From positions 23,135,908 to 23,199,907 of the forward strand of contig JAAONU010000019.1 in the NCBI GenBank assembly GCA_012932295.1: a stretch of 64,000 bases of DNA. The letters are read 5' to 3'. The notes below the pieces were generated by a model. The model did not search any database and was not told where the DNA came from. It was given only the letters and a program-made list of their open reading frames with translations. Below are positions 1-12,352 of this stretch, piece after piece (the first letter of the stretch is position 1; each line of letters starts with the position of its first letter). This DNA is from Cyclina sinensis. Taxonomy: Eukaryota > Mollusca > Bivalvia > Venerida > Veneridae. Made by a program: the position numbers and the translations under genes.

Positions 1-839
1 GAAATGACAAACCTAAAGATGGCATTGCCATGTACAAATATTGAATGAAATTTTTGACATTCTCCTACATTTTTCAAAGAATAGAATGTTATAATAGAAG
101 TGCATCATGTAATAGTAAATCTTGGACATGGGACTTAGCTTTACAATAAGACATACACTTCAGTAGAAATGTCAACTGCCTTTAAGAGAGTACGATTTAA
201 AAGGATGATGTCGATGAATTATCTTGAATAGAGTCTGTTCCGACGGAATGCGTCTGGTTTTTGTCTCTCCGCAGAACACTTGACATAAATGTTCATGTTT
301 TATATATAGTTCTTCATAATAGTAGCTATTTACGCAACTGACGTTAGACAAATTTTAAAAACAACATTAATCAAACTATTTACGGACTTTTTAAACGGTA
401 TGATAAGAATGACATTCCTTATTGAGAAAATCTGATTTAAGCAGCTATTTGTCTAAACACATTTGTACCGAAATACATCAAATGAACCTTTAATTAGTTA
501 TTGTTTAATATGTACAAAACTATGACCTTAGACATCATTCAGGGTGACCATTGGAGATAAAACATAGAATACCTGCACGAATTTGTACTTCTCTGATTCC
601 GGAAAGCTGTAGCAGAATATATTTACGGCAAGTACCAATTGTTGCAACATTGAAAAAAAAATCATCATATCTATGACGCAAGCGAAATATATTCACTTTT
701 AAGAAAAGCTGTAAGACAGATTCGCTCAAGACACGATTTACTTTGAACTGTTGGTTACTGTTTATCGTAAAACTGAATTTAAAGTAAATTGTGATTCTCC
801 AGTCATACTACTACAAATAGCAAAATATTATGTCAAACT

Positions 840-1165
840 AAATCTATGCTAACGTTTTTCTCTGTAAATAAAGCATCACTGGATTCAGTAGAAACATGTG
901 GTCGAAAGTGGTCATATTATTTTTTATTGATTTAGGAACAGTAAACGACACGAACTGACAAATCTATTTTAAGAAAAAATCAGCAGTCCAGATAACTAAC
1001 TTGCTGGTATCGACCTTTGGAAATCCTACTACAAATTGCATTGATATTTAGGCCAAATTAGTCTTTGTTTTCATTATTTTTTTCTCTGCTTTCGAGAGTG
1101 ACAAGTACTTTTGTTATTCCTGATATTCTTGTGGACGTCATTAGCTTATAAACGGCTTCAAATGG
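840..1165 (+). pseudogene. Degenerate copy of an unrecognised coding segment (copy 1)
   Basis: This stretch aligns by eye with the better-kept copy at about 18,800-19,170. Shared landmarks are 'ttttattgatttag', 'aaatcagcag', 'acaaattgcattgatatt' and a terminal 'ttttgttattcctgatatt'. Stops interrupt every frame, so it is a relic. The family is not recognised; better copies read like a secreted or enzymatic domain with a CIDI motif. Confidence 0.45.
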
Positions 1166-2453
1166 ACTAAAAAGCACATTTTTGTTTTTGTCACATTTAT
1201 TTCATTTCGTTGAAATCGTATTTCGTTTATTCGAAATGTTATATAAGGTGACAAGAAAAAAATAAGAGTGTATCCTATCACTTTAGGGGCTCCGAAGTTC
1301 AGTTATATACATGTTGCACATTATCTCTTTGAAATATGTAAGACAATAACGTTCGACACTCTATTGCTTTTTGCCTTTTGATATTTGATATGAATTAGAT
1401 TTGTAAGGAACTCACTTTTAATAAAGTTCAATTGGCCAGATAATGAAAGTATATATGGATTGTATAGATTGATATTTTGACTTTCTGCTCACGGAAAGTA
1501 TTTTAAGGCAAAGAATTTAGAGTCAAGTATTACACATACAAGAATTTTTTGTTGTATAACAGCTGGTACTATGATGTCAATGCTTGAAAGTATACGATTA
1601 AAAAAGTCATTGTTGCGTTAAAAAAATGTAATTCTGAAGTTTCATCAACATTCTGGAAGAAAAACACATATAGATATGTAATGAGTCTAGTCGGATATTT
1701 GGCTTCTGTGCCTGTTTTATTTCTACTGGAAAAAATAGAAACGCTTAAAGTGCCAAAGGTCTCTGAAGTGAAAGATTTGGTACGAATGTCATGGTAAAGC
1801 AGTTTTATTAAATTAGAACTGCACTCAGACGTCTGTTTGTCTAGAGTGTCAAAACGGATTGCAAACTTTAGTCTGTCATCAACTGACAGACAATCAATCA
1901 GAAGATGACAAGAAGGGAATCAAGTGTGAGAAAACAATATTTCAGCATCAGAACATAGCAATAATGTCTGACACCTATGCTTGTTATATTCAAGTAACAG
2001 ATAATTTTATAGTTTAGCCTTGGTAACATGTTCTATTGAATGTTCACAAAAACATATTCCTCTTTCTCTAAACTGACCAGGTAAAAGTGGTAAGTGTGTG
2101 AGAAAGTAAACTGCAAAAGTTAATACGAGATATAATTTGTATGTTCTGTATTGCAGACATTATAAAAGTAGAATTAAGGTTTCAAGGACAAAGTTTAGAT
2201 AATAATGAGTCATAAAATGAGCAACAAAAGACTGAAATCTGTATCTAATTTAGAAAAGAATTTGTTTCTATTTTCTCAAGGCTTACTTATATTTAAGCAG
2301 GAAATTGACTTAAGGTTTTCGATGTCTCCAAAATTTAGGATGTGCTTTGCGCTGTCCTGTTGTAATAGAGAATTTATTTATGATTAGTACACATAGTACG
2401 CAATAATAAAAAGTAAGATAACTTCAGATAATCCAATATATAATATATAATAT

Positions 2454-2639
2454 GTGGCAAACATCACGCAACCAGCAGAAAAGGATCTTCCAATAACTCT
2501 GGAATTTATCACCATTTCCCAAGACATGCTTTCCAAAATATCTATGTATCTGGGTTTATCTATCGTCAGTAGACCGACGACCACTGAAGAGTCAAAACTG
2601 ATAGAACTTCCCACTCCAGAGTCCATTCCCAATTGTTAA
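2454..2639 (+). CDS. Possible small or terminal exon, unrecognised
   Basis: A 61-codon open frame ends in TAA at 2637-2639. Its translation has ordinary composition (ITISQDMLSKISMYLGLSIV, then a Pro/Thr/Glu-rich tail) rather than the Lys/Asn/Phe bias of random AT-rich frames, so it could be a last exon. No convincing acceptor, partner exon or known family was found. The opposite strand is also open over the same stretch, which weakens the case. Confidence 0.18.
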   Translation: MANITQPAEKDLPITLEFITISQDMLSKISMYLGLSIVSRPTTTEESKLIELPTPESIPNC

Positions 2640-3290
2640 GTGCATAGCACGAGATGCACGAGACCTCGATTTGACGTTTAATGCGAAAGACAAATTTCGG
2701 GGATATTATACAAAAAATGTTAAACTTCATCTAACATCAGTTCACTTAACTTGCCTTAGTTATCTTTAAAATTGAATAAAATTTATACTGCCAGTGGATT
2801 ATGTAATAATGGTCCTCAGCATTTCATGGTGACATTATTTCATTTTTTTCCCATAATATTTGTTTGGAAAATCACTTAAGAATATAAGATAACCTCAGAC
2901 CTTAAATTTTATTTTAATTGATACAGTATACTTAAAGTAATGGCTATAAAGCCTTCTTTAAAATTCAGTTTACAAAGCCGATCAATTAAAAAAATTCAAT
3001 TTAAGGTCATAAATCAGCAAATTTCCTTTTAAATTATTCAGCTTCTGTTTATGTATGAGACTAAATTAGCAAATACTTGACGTAATGTTAGATAAATGAC
3101 AGATAAATTGTTAAAGAAAATGAATAACAAATAAAGATGCTCAGTCGGTTCGTTAATTCTGTTAATGTAGAGATATGTACAAATGACAACTATCATCATG
3201 GCCGTGACATTCGAAAGGAATTTTATATGAAATGTAAGACTTTTTAACGAAAAAAAAAATCAGTATTCTGGCTTCAGTCTGGTGAACACA

Positions 3291-3313
3291 GACACACACA
3301 CACACACACACAC
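3291..3313. repeat. (CA)n microsatellite
   Basis: About eleven CA dinucleotides in a row. Confidence 0.9.
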
Positions 3314-3995
3314 GTATGCAGTATAATATATTCTTTGGTTGTATTGACGATGGACAGACAGGGACGAAACCCTTTGCAACACATTGTCTCAAACTAACGT
3401 CTGTGCAAAGTTATTTCAACCAGTAGGCTTTAAAGCTGAAACAAACATATAGGTAGGCAGTTTTCTGACTGACATGTTCTCTGTTACTAGTTTTGATGGG
3501 AAGAAGAAAAGACGGACAGACAGACTGTTCAAGTTGTGAACACTTGCTAAGATATTTTAGAATCATATAATGTACTTACGCGTTACAAATCTAACACAAA
3601 CTTGCAGGTAGACGGTATTCTATACTGTTTGGTGGTAAGGACCACAGACAGACAAACGGACGGAATCTTTGACACAATCTGGCCCTGTGATTATAAACAT
3701 AAGTTTCCCAAGGTCAATCATATTCCATACTATATTTGGCGACATTGCTCTGAATATCTGTGATTATGAAACTTTTCAAATGGAGTTATATGTAATGCCC
3801 AGTCTAACACAGTAAACGGAAAATTGTACAAGGCTTTCAATCTTAAACACTTTCTCAAAAAACATACTAAATGATGAAATTACTAGTGTTTCGTTGAGGT
3901 TTAAATGCCATAATAAAAAATATTTTTAGAAATAATTGCTTTTTACTATTTTGAAATTGTTTTTTTCTGCAGATATGCGCTTAATATTGAATTTT

Positions 3996-4047
3996 CTTAC
4001 GTTACGTTACGTTACTTTATGTTATGTTATGTTATGTTACGTTATGT
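3996..4047. repeat. TTACG/TTATG pentanucleotide repeat
   Basis: Ten or so pentamers, switching from gttac to gttat units along the run. Confidence 0.85.
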
Positions 4048-4860
4048 CATTTTATTTACTTATAGCTGTTTGAGATTGTTTATTGCTAACTGATATTTGC
4101 CACTTGTCAACTGTTAATTGCTGCTTGCAGATTAGCAAACAGCAATGCACAAAACACTAATTCAAAAGCAAGTGTAATGACTAATGAGCAAATAACAATA
4201 AGGATTTGAACTGGAAGCACGCTATTTGCACTAATTAAATGAAAAAAACATAAACAAAAAAAAAAACGCAAAAGTAATGAGCAATTGACATATCTTTACC
4301 AAAATTCCATAATTGCTAGTTAAAAGTGTCCTTTTAGAGACTCTTTGAAACAGTGTTTTTCCAAATGGCTCAATTGTCACTAAATGTATTGTTAAATTGA
4401 ATCTAAGACAGTCAAGATAGATCTGACAAAGCGAATAATTTCCTTCTATGTTGTTTATAGAATTGTCGTATTTCTTTGGGCTGTCAAACAGAGCATTTTA
4501 GTCTATTTTCAAATGCATTTAATTTCCTGAAGATTGATACTTGTACTGTTCGAAATAAAAACAAAAAGGCAGCTGTTTGAAGCAAAATATTTCTGCACAT
4601 GCAATAATAGTCCTTCGTAAATAAATTAAACACTGTCTAAGATTTAATATTTTAGACAACGCATTGTTATTTGCAGTGGGACTTGCAGCCCTTTCAGAAG
4701 TTTTTGTTCACTGCTATGGGGAAATGTCCTTATCATATCTTTCTCAGTTTACTTCCTTTCACCTGTCTTGTTTTACTAACATTTAATTTCATTCATTTCA
4801 AGCACTAACAGTGGCAAGTAATACATTTTCTTCACAGTATGCCTCCTAAGTAAACTACAA

Positions 4861-4914
4861 TATATATATATTAACTCGTGTTTTTGTGTGTGTGTGTGTG
4901 GGGGGGGGGGGGGG
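4861..4914. repeat. Compound TA / GT / poly-G simple repeat
   Basis: A TA run, then (GT)n, then an uninterrupted run of about 14 G. Such poly-G runs are prone to length error in assemblies. Confidence 0.85.
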
Positions 4915-5006
4915 TTAAAGAAACATCAAACAAATTTAAGACAGATAATAAGCAATCGCAAAATTTAGTAGCTTTCTAAATATTCTTGATGCTAGTACCT
5001 CAATTT

Positions 5007-5176
5007 CTATGGACAGATACATTCATTTTCTGAAGCACCTTTTTGTTCTCGCAAAAAGTCTTTGATTGACGATAAACTGGCGTTATGTTGAGCAAGAGCT
5101 TCGGATATCTTGTTCAAAGAAAGCTGCAAGTCTTCTATCAGGCTCTCGACGTTGTTCTGTTTTTCCTCCTCGATAA
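5007..5176 (-). CDS. Receptor-like gene, exon 7 (coiled-coil tail and stop)
   Basis: The acceptor is ttacag just before 5176. The exon encodes residues 446-501: an acidic Glu/Lys-rich start, then leucines and isoleucines at heptad-like spacing (VESLIEDLQLSLNKISEAL), then CICP and TAG at 5009-5007. Confidence 0.75.
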
Positions 5177-8100
5177 CTGTAAATATAAACACTTCCAGAT
5201 GAATCTGAGAAAAAAGGTGAAAGGCACTACTGAAGCAAACAAATGTGAGCTCAACTTTCTGAAACTGTGTAAGGAGCATAAGATAAAGTTTAATGCCTGT
5301 GGGCTATCAACGTGTTTTACGTTCGTTTTCTTACTTTTTCAATATCAGAATAAACAGTATAAAGATTTAAAATAAATAAAACTACACACTTTCTGAATCA
5401 TCTCCTAAACTGTCAGAGTCATCTCCGTGTGTTGCTGGGTTCGGTTGACAGAGATTCCTTTCCCACTGTTTGCCAGACTCAAGTACAACTTTCTTTGTCC
5501 TTCCAAAATATGTCAGCACCGCCTTAAATGAAAGCATCATCTGTCTGTTTACTAGCTTTAAAAAGACAAGAATATCTAGAACTTTCCGCCGTGAAAAATT
5601 TAACATTAGATCTATTGAAAACATTCGTGAGTAAGCATAGTTTCTGTTTGAATAACAACAGCATGCAATTGCAGAAATTTTATTCATTTGTTTATATATA
5701 AAAGTCAGGAAAATTGTTTTAAAAGATTTTTCATTATTTGAATGTTCATTTACTTCATTATAAATAAAATTATATGATCTAAGCATAGTTTTGGGAAAAA
5801 ATGTCTGCGGACCCATTATATTAAAATATATTATTCCTTTCATAAATAAAATACGTTTTTTTTTTGTAATTTACTTGCAGTCGTTTCTGATAGGGACTAG
5901 TTCTTAAGACCCTATCTTAAGAAACTTCTACCCACTTTCTCCGAAGTGGAGCATGCTAAAACAGAATTTTTATATCTGCGTTTTATCAGTCGTACTGAAA
6001 ACCAATCAACGATTCTTTAAAATATTTGCGCAATGTGATTGTTTTGAAATATATATGTCTAGTCATATAGACGGAACTGAAATTTTACTGGTTTGCCAGA
6101 TAGTAAAACATGTTGAGTACTTAAGAATATCAACCCAATAAACAAAGGGAAATAAAAGTTAACAAATAATGTAACTGGTGATTTGAAAACGTTGATCCTC
6201 AAGAACGTAATACAGATGTAAGAAAACTAAGGTATAGAAACATGTACATATAGGTGACAGAAAGTTGCTATAATACAAGTCCTCTTTACTTTGATAGTTC
6301 ATTCGCCAACGTCATTTTAAATTTGTTGAAACGCTCTTTACAGAAAATATAAAACTATCAGTCTTTCCGTTTCTTTTACCTGAAATTTTCCAGTGTACCG
6401 ATCCATAACCATGAGAGAATAATCTGCCTCCCTATCACCTTGGCTATCGATTGACACTAGACCAGTTACACCTGTAAATTTAAGCAATAAACAAAAAAAT
6501 TGAAAACATATTTTTTTTAGAATTTAACTATCTAATACACCTCCTCTCTTCAAAATTGTATTTATACGTTTAAAGATAACCTTGATTAAAATTGAACTGC
6601 TTATAAAAGTATGTAGGATCATATCCACAAGAACATCTCTTCAAACATCAAACTTTCGAGATCTCGAACTTTTTCAAATTAAAAAAAATGATCCCCGCAA
6701 AACCCATGAAAACGGACTGAAAAGATCAATTCTAGTAACTTTGCTACGTGACCCATACATATCCTTAGATAGGCAGCCTGATATTAAATTGTATACAGTA
6801 TATGTACAATGGTAGAATGTTATACTCCAGTTTTCTTTTGAGGAGTCGAAGCTGACGTGTTAGCAAGGATCTACCATTTGGATTAGTTTAACAAACCTGT
6901 ATGTACTTACGTTGCTAAGATCCCACATTTCGGTATATCATTTTTTTTCATAACTTATATTCTGTACTTACACACTTCTGTACTTATATAATTCATACAT
7001 GTCTGTATACATATTGAGTAGAATATCTATCATAGTCATCAACCTACCCTGAAATGTTCTGTTCTTCATTCGTGCTGAAAGTTCTTCCCCATTTATGATA
7101 TGTCTACCTGCTTCAAGTGTCTCATTCAAGGCAAGTCCATAAAGAATGACGGAATCATGAAAAGCTCCAACGAACAAGCTTACCTGTACATGAAAACGTC
7201 CATTGAAATCCAAATATACACTAGATAAATTCTCTTCTTTATCAACGTTACTGAATAATATGACCTTAAAATGCTGCAACAAACACAATCATCTTCACAC
7301 GAACTGATTTTAAATCTTCTGACCATTTTGATTTTGTAACTTAAATGAATATATAGTAAGCTCGGGCTTTGGATAAAATAATGATGTGAATGACATGACA
7401 TGAACAATGTTTTTTAGAATAAAACTTAAAAACTTAAAAGTAAAACTGACAGATAATTGTGATTATTTAGTTTATTTGTGCTGGAAGTTTTAAACCAAGG
7501 ACCGAAACCAAATAACTTCTTTAATGCATAAATAATGGCTATTGTAAACAATAAAAACGTATTCACTAAGTACTATGGTTTAACTAAAAAAGCTAAGATA
7601 AATAGTAGTATACAGTACATCAGGAATAAATGTTTAAATCAATATAAGCTTTTTTGTCGGTTTTCGACATCTAACTTACATCTTCCTCTCCAAACTCGAC
7701 ATTCTGATACTCCAGTTTACATCTACGTTTGACTTCTTGGCTGAAATCAGTATACTCAGCACTAGATGGCTGGTGAAGGGAAAATATCCCTAAAGCCCCA
7801 AATGATCTCCGTGCTTTCTCATTCCTTTCTGCTGTATCATTTTCACGGTACCATGGAAATTGGGAACTGTAAAACGTACTAGAAAACATATCAATATTTA
7901 ATCTATCTTTAACTGTACACGTTTTACTCTGTCCCCGCCACCCACCCCCGTTTTACTGCCTTTAACACTTAAAGGGATACACAGGCAAATGAGTGCCCAA
8001 AAAATTAAACTGATATCATTTGCTCAAATCACGTTCAATATGAAGAACTTTAAATACCAAGTATGTTTGTAGTGAAATGCGGGCTTGAACGTAAATATTT

Positions 8101-10030
8101 GAACGTTCTTTAACAAAAAGTAAAACATGAACGAAATCACCGAGTTATTTTCAAATAGGTCACGTGACAAAAACAACCAATCGTCGTTTCTCTTGGGTTG
8201 TTTTTGCTGTAGTCCACGTGACAGGTACTTAAACCGTCCAATCATTCACTGCGAAATCTAAATTTTCTATCTAGACCCACGTGGGTCAAGTTAAGAAACC
8301 TCCCGGTTTTTCATTTAAAAAGAGGAAATCTTTGTAACTGGGACAGATCATTGTATTTATTTCGATCACATTTATAGTATATTCATAGAAGCAATGAGAA
8401 AGAAAGCATAAAACCTTTGCCTGTATATCCCTTTAAGGCTAAAATAAATTTATCGATCTGTTACTGATTAAATGATATTTTTTTATTGTACTGATAAATG
8501 GGACCATATATATTATGAAGACCGAAAGTCTCAATACGCCAGCAGGTTCGATTAACAATTGTGATGGAGGAAAAGAAAAAGAAAAAAGAGAAAAATAACT
8601 ATGATGAAATAATGATGAAAAATTATAATAATAAACTTTTCACATTGTAAGAACCCAACAGGATTGATTTTTGTTTCAACACATAATAGACAATACACAG
8701 TTAGGCACTTAGATTTGTACCAGTGCTATATGGAAATACATGTAGAGTTTAGAGCTTATATACAAATATTGTAGGTTATTTACCAAAACAAGAAAGTAGA
8801 AAAGCCCTGAAAAAATAAATTTAGCAATACTTTACTGTATGTTTATAGTAAATAATTTTTATAATTCTCAAATGAATAAATGTATGGTAAATAAACTTAA
8901 ATCTGCTTCATTGCTATAGTTCATTTGTGTGTTCAGACTAAAGCCAGTTTATGCCTTGAAACAAATGATAAAAGCCTGGCGTCTAACCAGATCATTTACC
9001 TGCCGAACAAGTCTAAACTGATAAATACATATTCGCCGTCTTGTACGCAATGGTCTTGTGCTGCTATCAATATTTCTCTTACCCAATCCAAGCATCCACT
9101 GAGAACAAATACTTAAATAAGAGAAAATCCATTGATGAGAAATGTTCACACTTAAGTTGAAAACGAAGTAATAAAAGAAAAGAAAACAATTCTGATTATC
9201 ATTAAATCATATGTTTAATTTTTCAAAGTTTAAAGGTAACATTTAATTTTGATATACAGTTTTTGAAATGAAGTAAAAATCAGCAACATGTACACTGGTG
9301 GATAGTTTAAAAGGAAGTAACTCTTTTCAACAATTACATATAAAATACAATATAATCAAACCTTACTTTTGATTGATGTTTTAGTAAAAATACCCTCCAT
9401 TTCAGTTTTATTAAACCCTAGATAAAAGAAAGATGCTGGATAATTAAGTTCTATAGTCTTTTTCAAAGTTTCCGCTAAACGAATGTAGTCCGGACTGCCT
9501 TTCTCATTCCATGAATAATCTTCGTATTTCGTATTTTCTAATTCAGTCCATTCATATGTCTTTGCAATTTCGACGAAAGCTTCTGCCGCACTCGAATATG
9601 ATCCAAGGATACGGAACATTAGTTCGAGCTCCCCTCTGTTGTCAAAGTTTGTCTCAAAACCGCCGGCTGTTAAAAGCGGCGTGGTCTTCATTTTCTGTAA
9701 ATGTGCCGTGGTAACAAGCGGTAGACGGCATACAGGTCCAAACAGCACATCAATGTGGTCAACGAACCTAAATAGATCGTGACCAGCTTGTCGTGACGTC
9801 ATTGAACATTTTGATTCCCTGAAATACGTTTCAATACTTGTGTCTGGTAGAATATTTGTTGCTAGTTTTTCCACTGCTATCTGTATTGCGGGTAGAACAC
9901 GCTGTAGGCTCCATTGAAAGCTTGAATTTGTTGTAAGCATTACACCAAGCCTTATTGTAGCCGACAAATAAGACACATTAAGCACCAGTAACAGAAATAT
10001 GCACACAATAAGATGTTTAGTTAAAGCCAT
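5007..10030 (-). CDS. Soluble natriuretic peptide receptor-like protein (seven exons, 501 aa)
   Basis: Seven exons (10030-9367, 9111-9000, 7878-7680, 7183-7048, 6471-6380, 5522-5390, 5176-5007) join with matching phases into 1,506 nt ending in TAG. Residues 1-24 form a signal peptide. Residues 25 to about 425 resemble the extracellular ANF-receptor domain of natriuretic peptide receptors/guanylate cyclases: C75 and C101 with GPVC, then REILIAAQ, DGEYVFISLDLFG, ALNETLEAG and the family's membrane-proximal GVTGLVSID and YFG stretches. The usual membrane span, kinase-like and cyclase domains are absent. Residues 446 to about 490 instead form a heptad-like coiled coil, and the protein ends in CICP. 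I infer a secreted, perhaps oligomeric, peptide-binding protein. The weakest junction is the exon 6 donor (GTGTGT); without it the frame stops 2 codons later. An alternative transcript with a membrane exon cannot be excluded. Confidence 0.8.
5390..5522 (-). CDS. Receptor-like gene, exon 6
   Basis: Encodes AVLTYFGRTKKVVLESGK, matching the end of an ANF-receptor domain, then an acidic Asp/Ser linker. The acceptor is ttaag. The donor would be AAA|GTGTGT, a weak site; its phase (1) fits exon 7. If it is not used, the frame stops at 5384-5382 (…ESV*), giving an even shorter soluble protein. Confidence 0.7.
6380..6471 (-). CDS. Receptor-like gene, exon 5
   Basis: Encodes GVTGLVSIDSQGDREADYSL and then VMDRYTGKFQ. 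This is the conserved membrane-proximal stretch of natriuretic peptide receptors. The acceptor is ttacag and the donor CAG|GTAAAA. Confidence 0.85.
7048..7183 (-). CDS. Receptor-like gene, exon 4
   Basis: Encodes VSLFVGAFHDSVILYGLALN, then ETLEAGRHI and RMKNRTFQ. The FHDSV.LY.LALNETL pattern is typical of the second lobe of the ANF-receptor fold. The acceptor is gtacag and the donor G|GTAGGT. Confidence 0.85.
7680..7878 (-). CDS. Receptor-like gene, exon 3
   Basis: Encodes TFYSSQFPWYRENDTAERNE, then a LGIFSLHQP stretch and a Lys/Arg-rich segment ending GEED. The acceptor is ttctag and the donor GAT|GTAAGT. The phase from exon 2 (AG + T) makes the serine of LFGS. Confidence 0.82.
7973..8432. 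mobile_element. MITE flanked by TTAA (460 bp)
   Basis: The terminal inverted repeats read AGGGATACACAGGCAAA and, from the other end, AGGGATATACAGGCAAA. TTAA flanks both sides (7969-7972 and 8433-8436), as for piggyBac-like or Kolobok-like elements. No ORF of note. The interior holds a second inverted pair around CACGTGAC (near 8160 and 8214) joined to aacaacc/ggttgtt arms. It lies in the intron between exons 2 and 3 of the receptor-like gene. Confidence 0.8.
9000..9111 (-). CDS. Receptor-like gene, exon 2
   Basis: Encodes IFVLSGCLDWVREILIAAQD, then HCVQDGEYVFISLDLFGS. This matches the strand-helix-strand that opens the second lobe of the receptor fold. The acceptor at atttaag is chosen because exon 1 ends in phase 1; the later ctcag acceptor would shift the frame into a stop. 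Confidence 0.82.
9367..10030 (-). CDS. Receptor-like gene, exon 1 (signal peptide and first lobe)
   Basis: Starts at ATG 10030-10028 and encodes 221 residues. A hydrophobic signal (HLIVCIFLLLVLNVSYLSA) precedes IRLGVML, the usual first strand of the fold. C75 and C101 (in LFGPVC) match the conserved first-lobe disulphide. The donor is AAAA|GTAAGG. Confidence 0.88.
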
Positions 10031-11212
10031 ATTGATCCTACGAACAGAACACGTGTCACTCTATTTTGGAAGGAAACTTAGTTTAAATGTACGTTTAAAC
10101 CTCAATATTACAAAATGATAATATTCACTTTTAACCTAATTTCGCAGGCATGTAGGGCAGTTAATCGATAAAATGATGTTGAGGTTTGTAGTTGTGGTGC
10201 CAAATCATGTAATTAAAATCTAGAAAAAATCACCTATTAACTGTTGTAGCTATGTACAAAGGCTTTAGTCATAAAACAGAACCTCATATCAGAGAGGTCG
10301 ATTCTTTTTTCAACAGAAAGGAGGGTGCCAAACACGCACCAGACTTACTTATCTTACATGTTCAGTAAAATATCATCATGTGAAGATAGCTGAAAATAAA
10401 AGCAAAGAATAACCAAGAGGCAAAACAGAAGACTGTGTATAGAGAAACACGTATAGTAGTGTACAGATAAGAAACATTATAATAGCTCGCAATGTGATAC
10501 AGACAAACACGTAAATATAAGCTCATGTATTGACCACATCACTGATGAAAAACAAAACAACATGTATCGGACAAAAACAAAATCTTGAGGCTCAAACTCA
10601 TGTTGTAAAGTTAAATTCCATGCTCCTCTGGTATAGCAAAAGTGTAACTCTTTCAAAAAAAGCTGTTAAAGGCATTAAGCACAAGAAGTTGACAAAGTAA
10701 AGAAAACATATATGAGCGAACTGGCCTTACATTCGCCTACTTACAGGATCATAAAGTAAAGAAACAATAAAACTATCAGTGTTGCAACTTACAATGTTAA
10801 GGAATTGATAGATAATTTAATTTAATTTTCTTGCATACATCGATTCTTTTTGAATTGGAGAATTGTCAAAACTTTCCTTTTAATGCAGTTTAAATATATC
10901 CTGAAGCTGAAATATGTGACGAATTTATTGTCAATCCAATTCCATCTGTCTATTGTTTGTATATTAAAGCACATTTAATTACCTTCAACATGTTTGTTTT
11001 AAACATTTTTGTCCATTAAAATACAATTTCGAAAAGTAACGTGTTCTTTAACGATAATTCCTTCTTTTCTTCACGTGGAAATGTCTGCGTATTCCTTAAA
11101 ACACTTTAATACTATTTGCCGAGCATATTTGTTTTTCCAACAATTGTGGCATACATATCCTAAGCGAAAACTTGTAAATTATTTCAATTGAGACTTCCCA
11201 AAAGCTTTCTTT

Positions 11213-11335
11213 TTAGCTCAATATAGCACATCCTTTTTCCTTCTGTCTTTCTTTCTTTCTTTCTTTCTTAAATTCATTCTTTCTTTATTTTCAGCTCAAT
11301 ATAGCATATCCTTTTTCTTTCTTTCTTTCTTGTAA
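11213..11335. repeat. Duplicated unit with (CTTT)n tract
   Basis: The phrase 'agctcaatatagcacatcc' with a following TTCT run occurs twice (about 11,216 and 11,294, with one base changed), giving two imperfect units of about 80 bp. Confidence 0.7.
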
Positions 11336-12179
11336 AGTTAGCTTGAGAAACTATTATTTGTTTAAGTACATTTTCATCGGTGATGTATGTGATCAGCCGT
11401 AATTAGCTGCAATGCAGATGTCTTTGCGTTATTTTCCTAATACCAGCGTTTGAAAAACTCATACCAGTTGTTTTATTTCAAAAATAGTAAATGCTTTCAT
11501 TTATGTATACTGAGGTTTTGTATTTTTGCGCTTGATTCCCACTTTGCCGCTTCCTAATCTATTGTCAATGTCTTGCTGAGTTGCTTATAGATCAAGATTC
11601 ACTTAGTACAAGATAAAATTTTCTAAAATATTAAGTTTTAAGTGTTACAACTATTATAACGAACATCTGAAATTATATCAGATATTGGACATTCGCTCTG
11701 TTTTCAATATATATATTTTTTTACGTTTCGAGTGTCGCGTGACTACCCAGTTGACCGTTGCTAATATGCCTTTAGTCATCATAAAGTTAGGGAAACAATC
11801 GTGTTTTCTGCAGATTTGCAGATAGTTGTTTGAATAACGGAAATGTTCTTTAAGAGAATAGTTGTTATACACAAGTACATCCTTTTAAGCCTTTAAACGT
11901 TTTCATATCAGATCAGTTCTTACAGTGACAAAAATTTTACTATTTGAAATATTAAAAAATATTTTCCTAGCATTAAGGTAAGTGAGTCATCTTTTCTAAA
12001 TCAAATCAGAATCGTGGAACTTTATTTTTCTTCTAAAAACGAAGATATTACCCATCACTTCTGATAGTGTATATCAACCAAAAGCATAAGATAATAACAT
12101 TTTTCACTTAGAAAGGCAAACGTTTTGTTGTCTGCAAAGTCCCTGGACATAAATGCCACAAAACTTCTGCTGACACATG

Positions 12180-12335
12180 GAAACTAACACCGACATGTAT
12201 TGATTCGGGCATAGTGAAGGACATTACAAGACAATTCTGTTATTGGGGGAAATCAGCAACTCAAATAAATGTCATTCTGGTAATGAATTCCGGAAATGTA
12301 GACACAAATTGTATTAACCTAAGGACTTAATGACA
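12180..12335 (+). pseudogene. Degenerate copy of an unrecognised coding segment (copy 2)
   Basis: Nearly identical in long runs to the reverse complement of about 22,500-22,640: 'catagtgaaggacattacaa', 'ctgttattgggggaaatca' and 'aaataaatgtcattctggta' are shared. The frame matching copy 4 (VKDIT..FCYWGKS…NVILV) is broken. Function unknown. Confidence 0.55.
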
Positions 12336-12352
12336 CTTGTATAAATGTAAAT

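Larger units (their letters stand above)
1..5006. other. Non-coding stretch downstream of the receptor-like gene
   Basis: No gene is recognised here. The stretch is AT-rich and holds one decayed coding fragment (about 840-1165), a doubtful 61-codon ORF (2454-2639), and simple repeats near 3.3, 4.0 and 4.9 kb. I see no kinase or guanylate cyclase exon that could extend the receptor-like gene beyond its stop at 5007. Confidence 0.5.
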
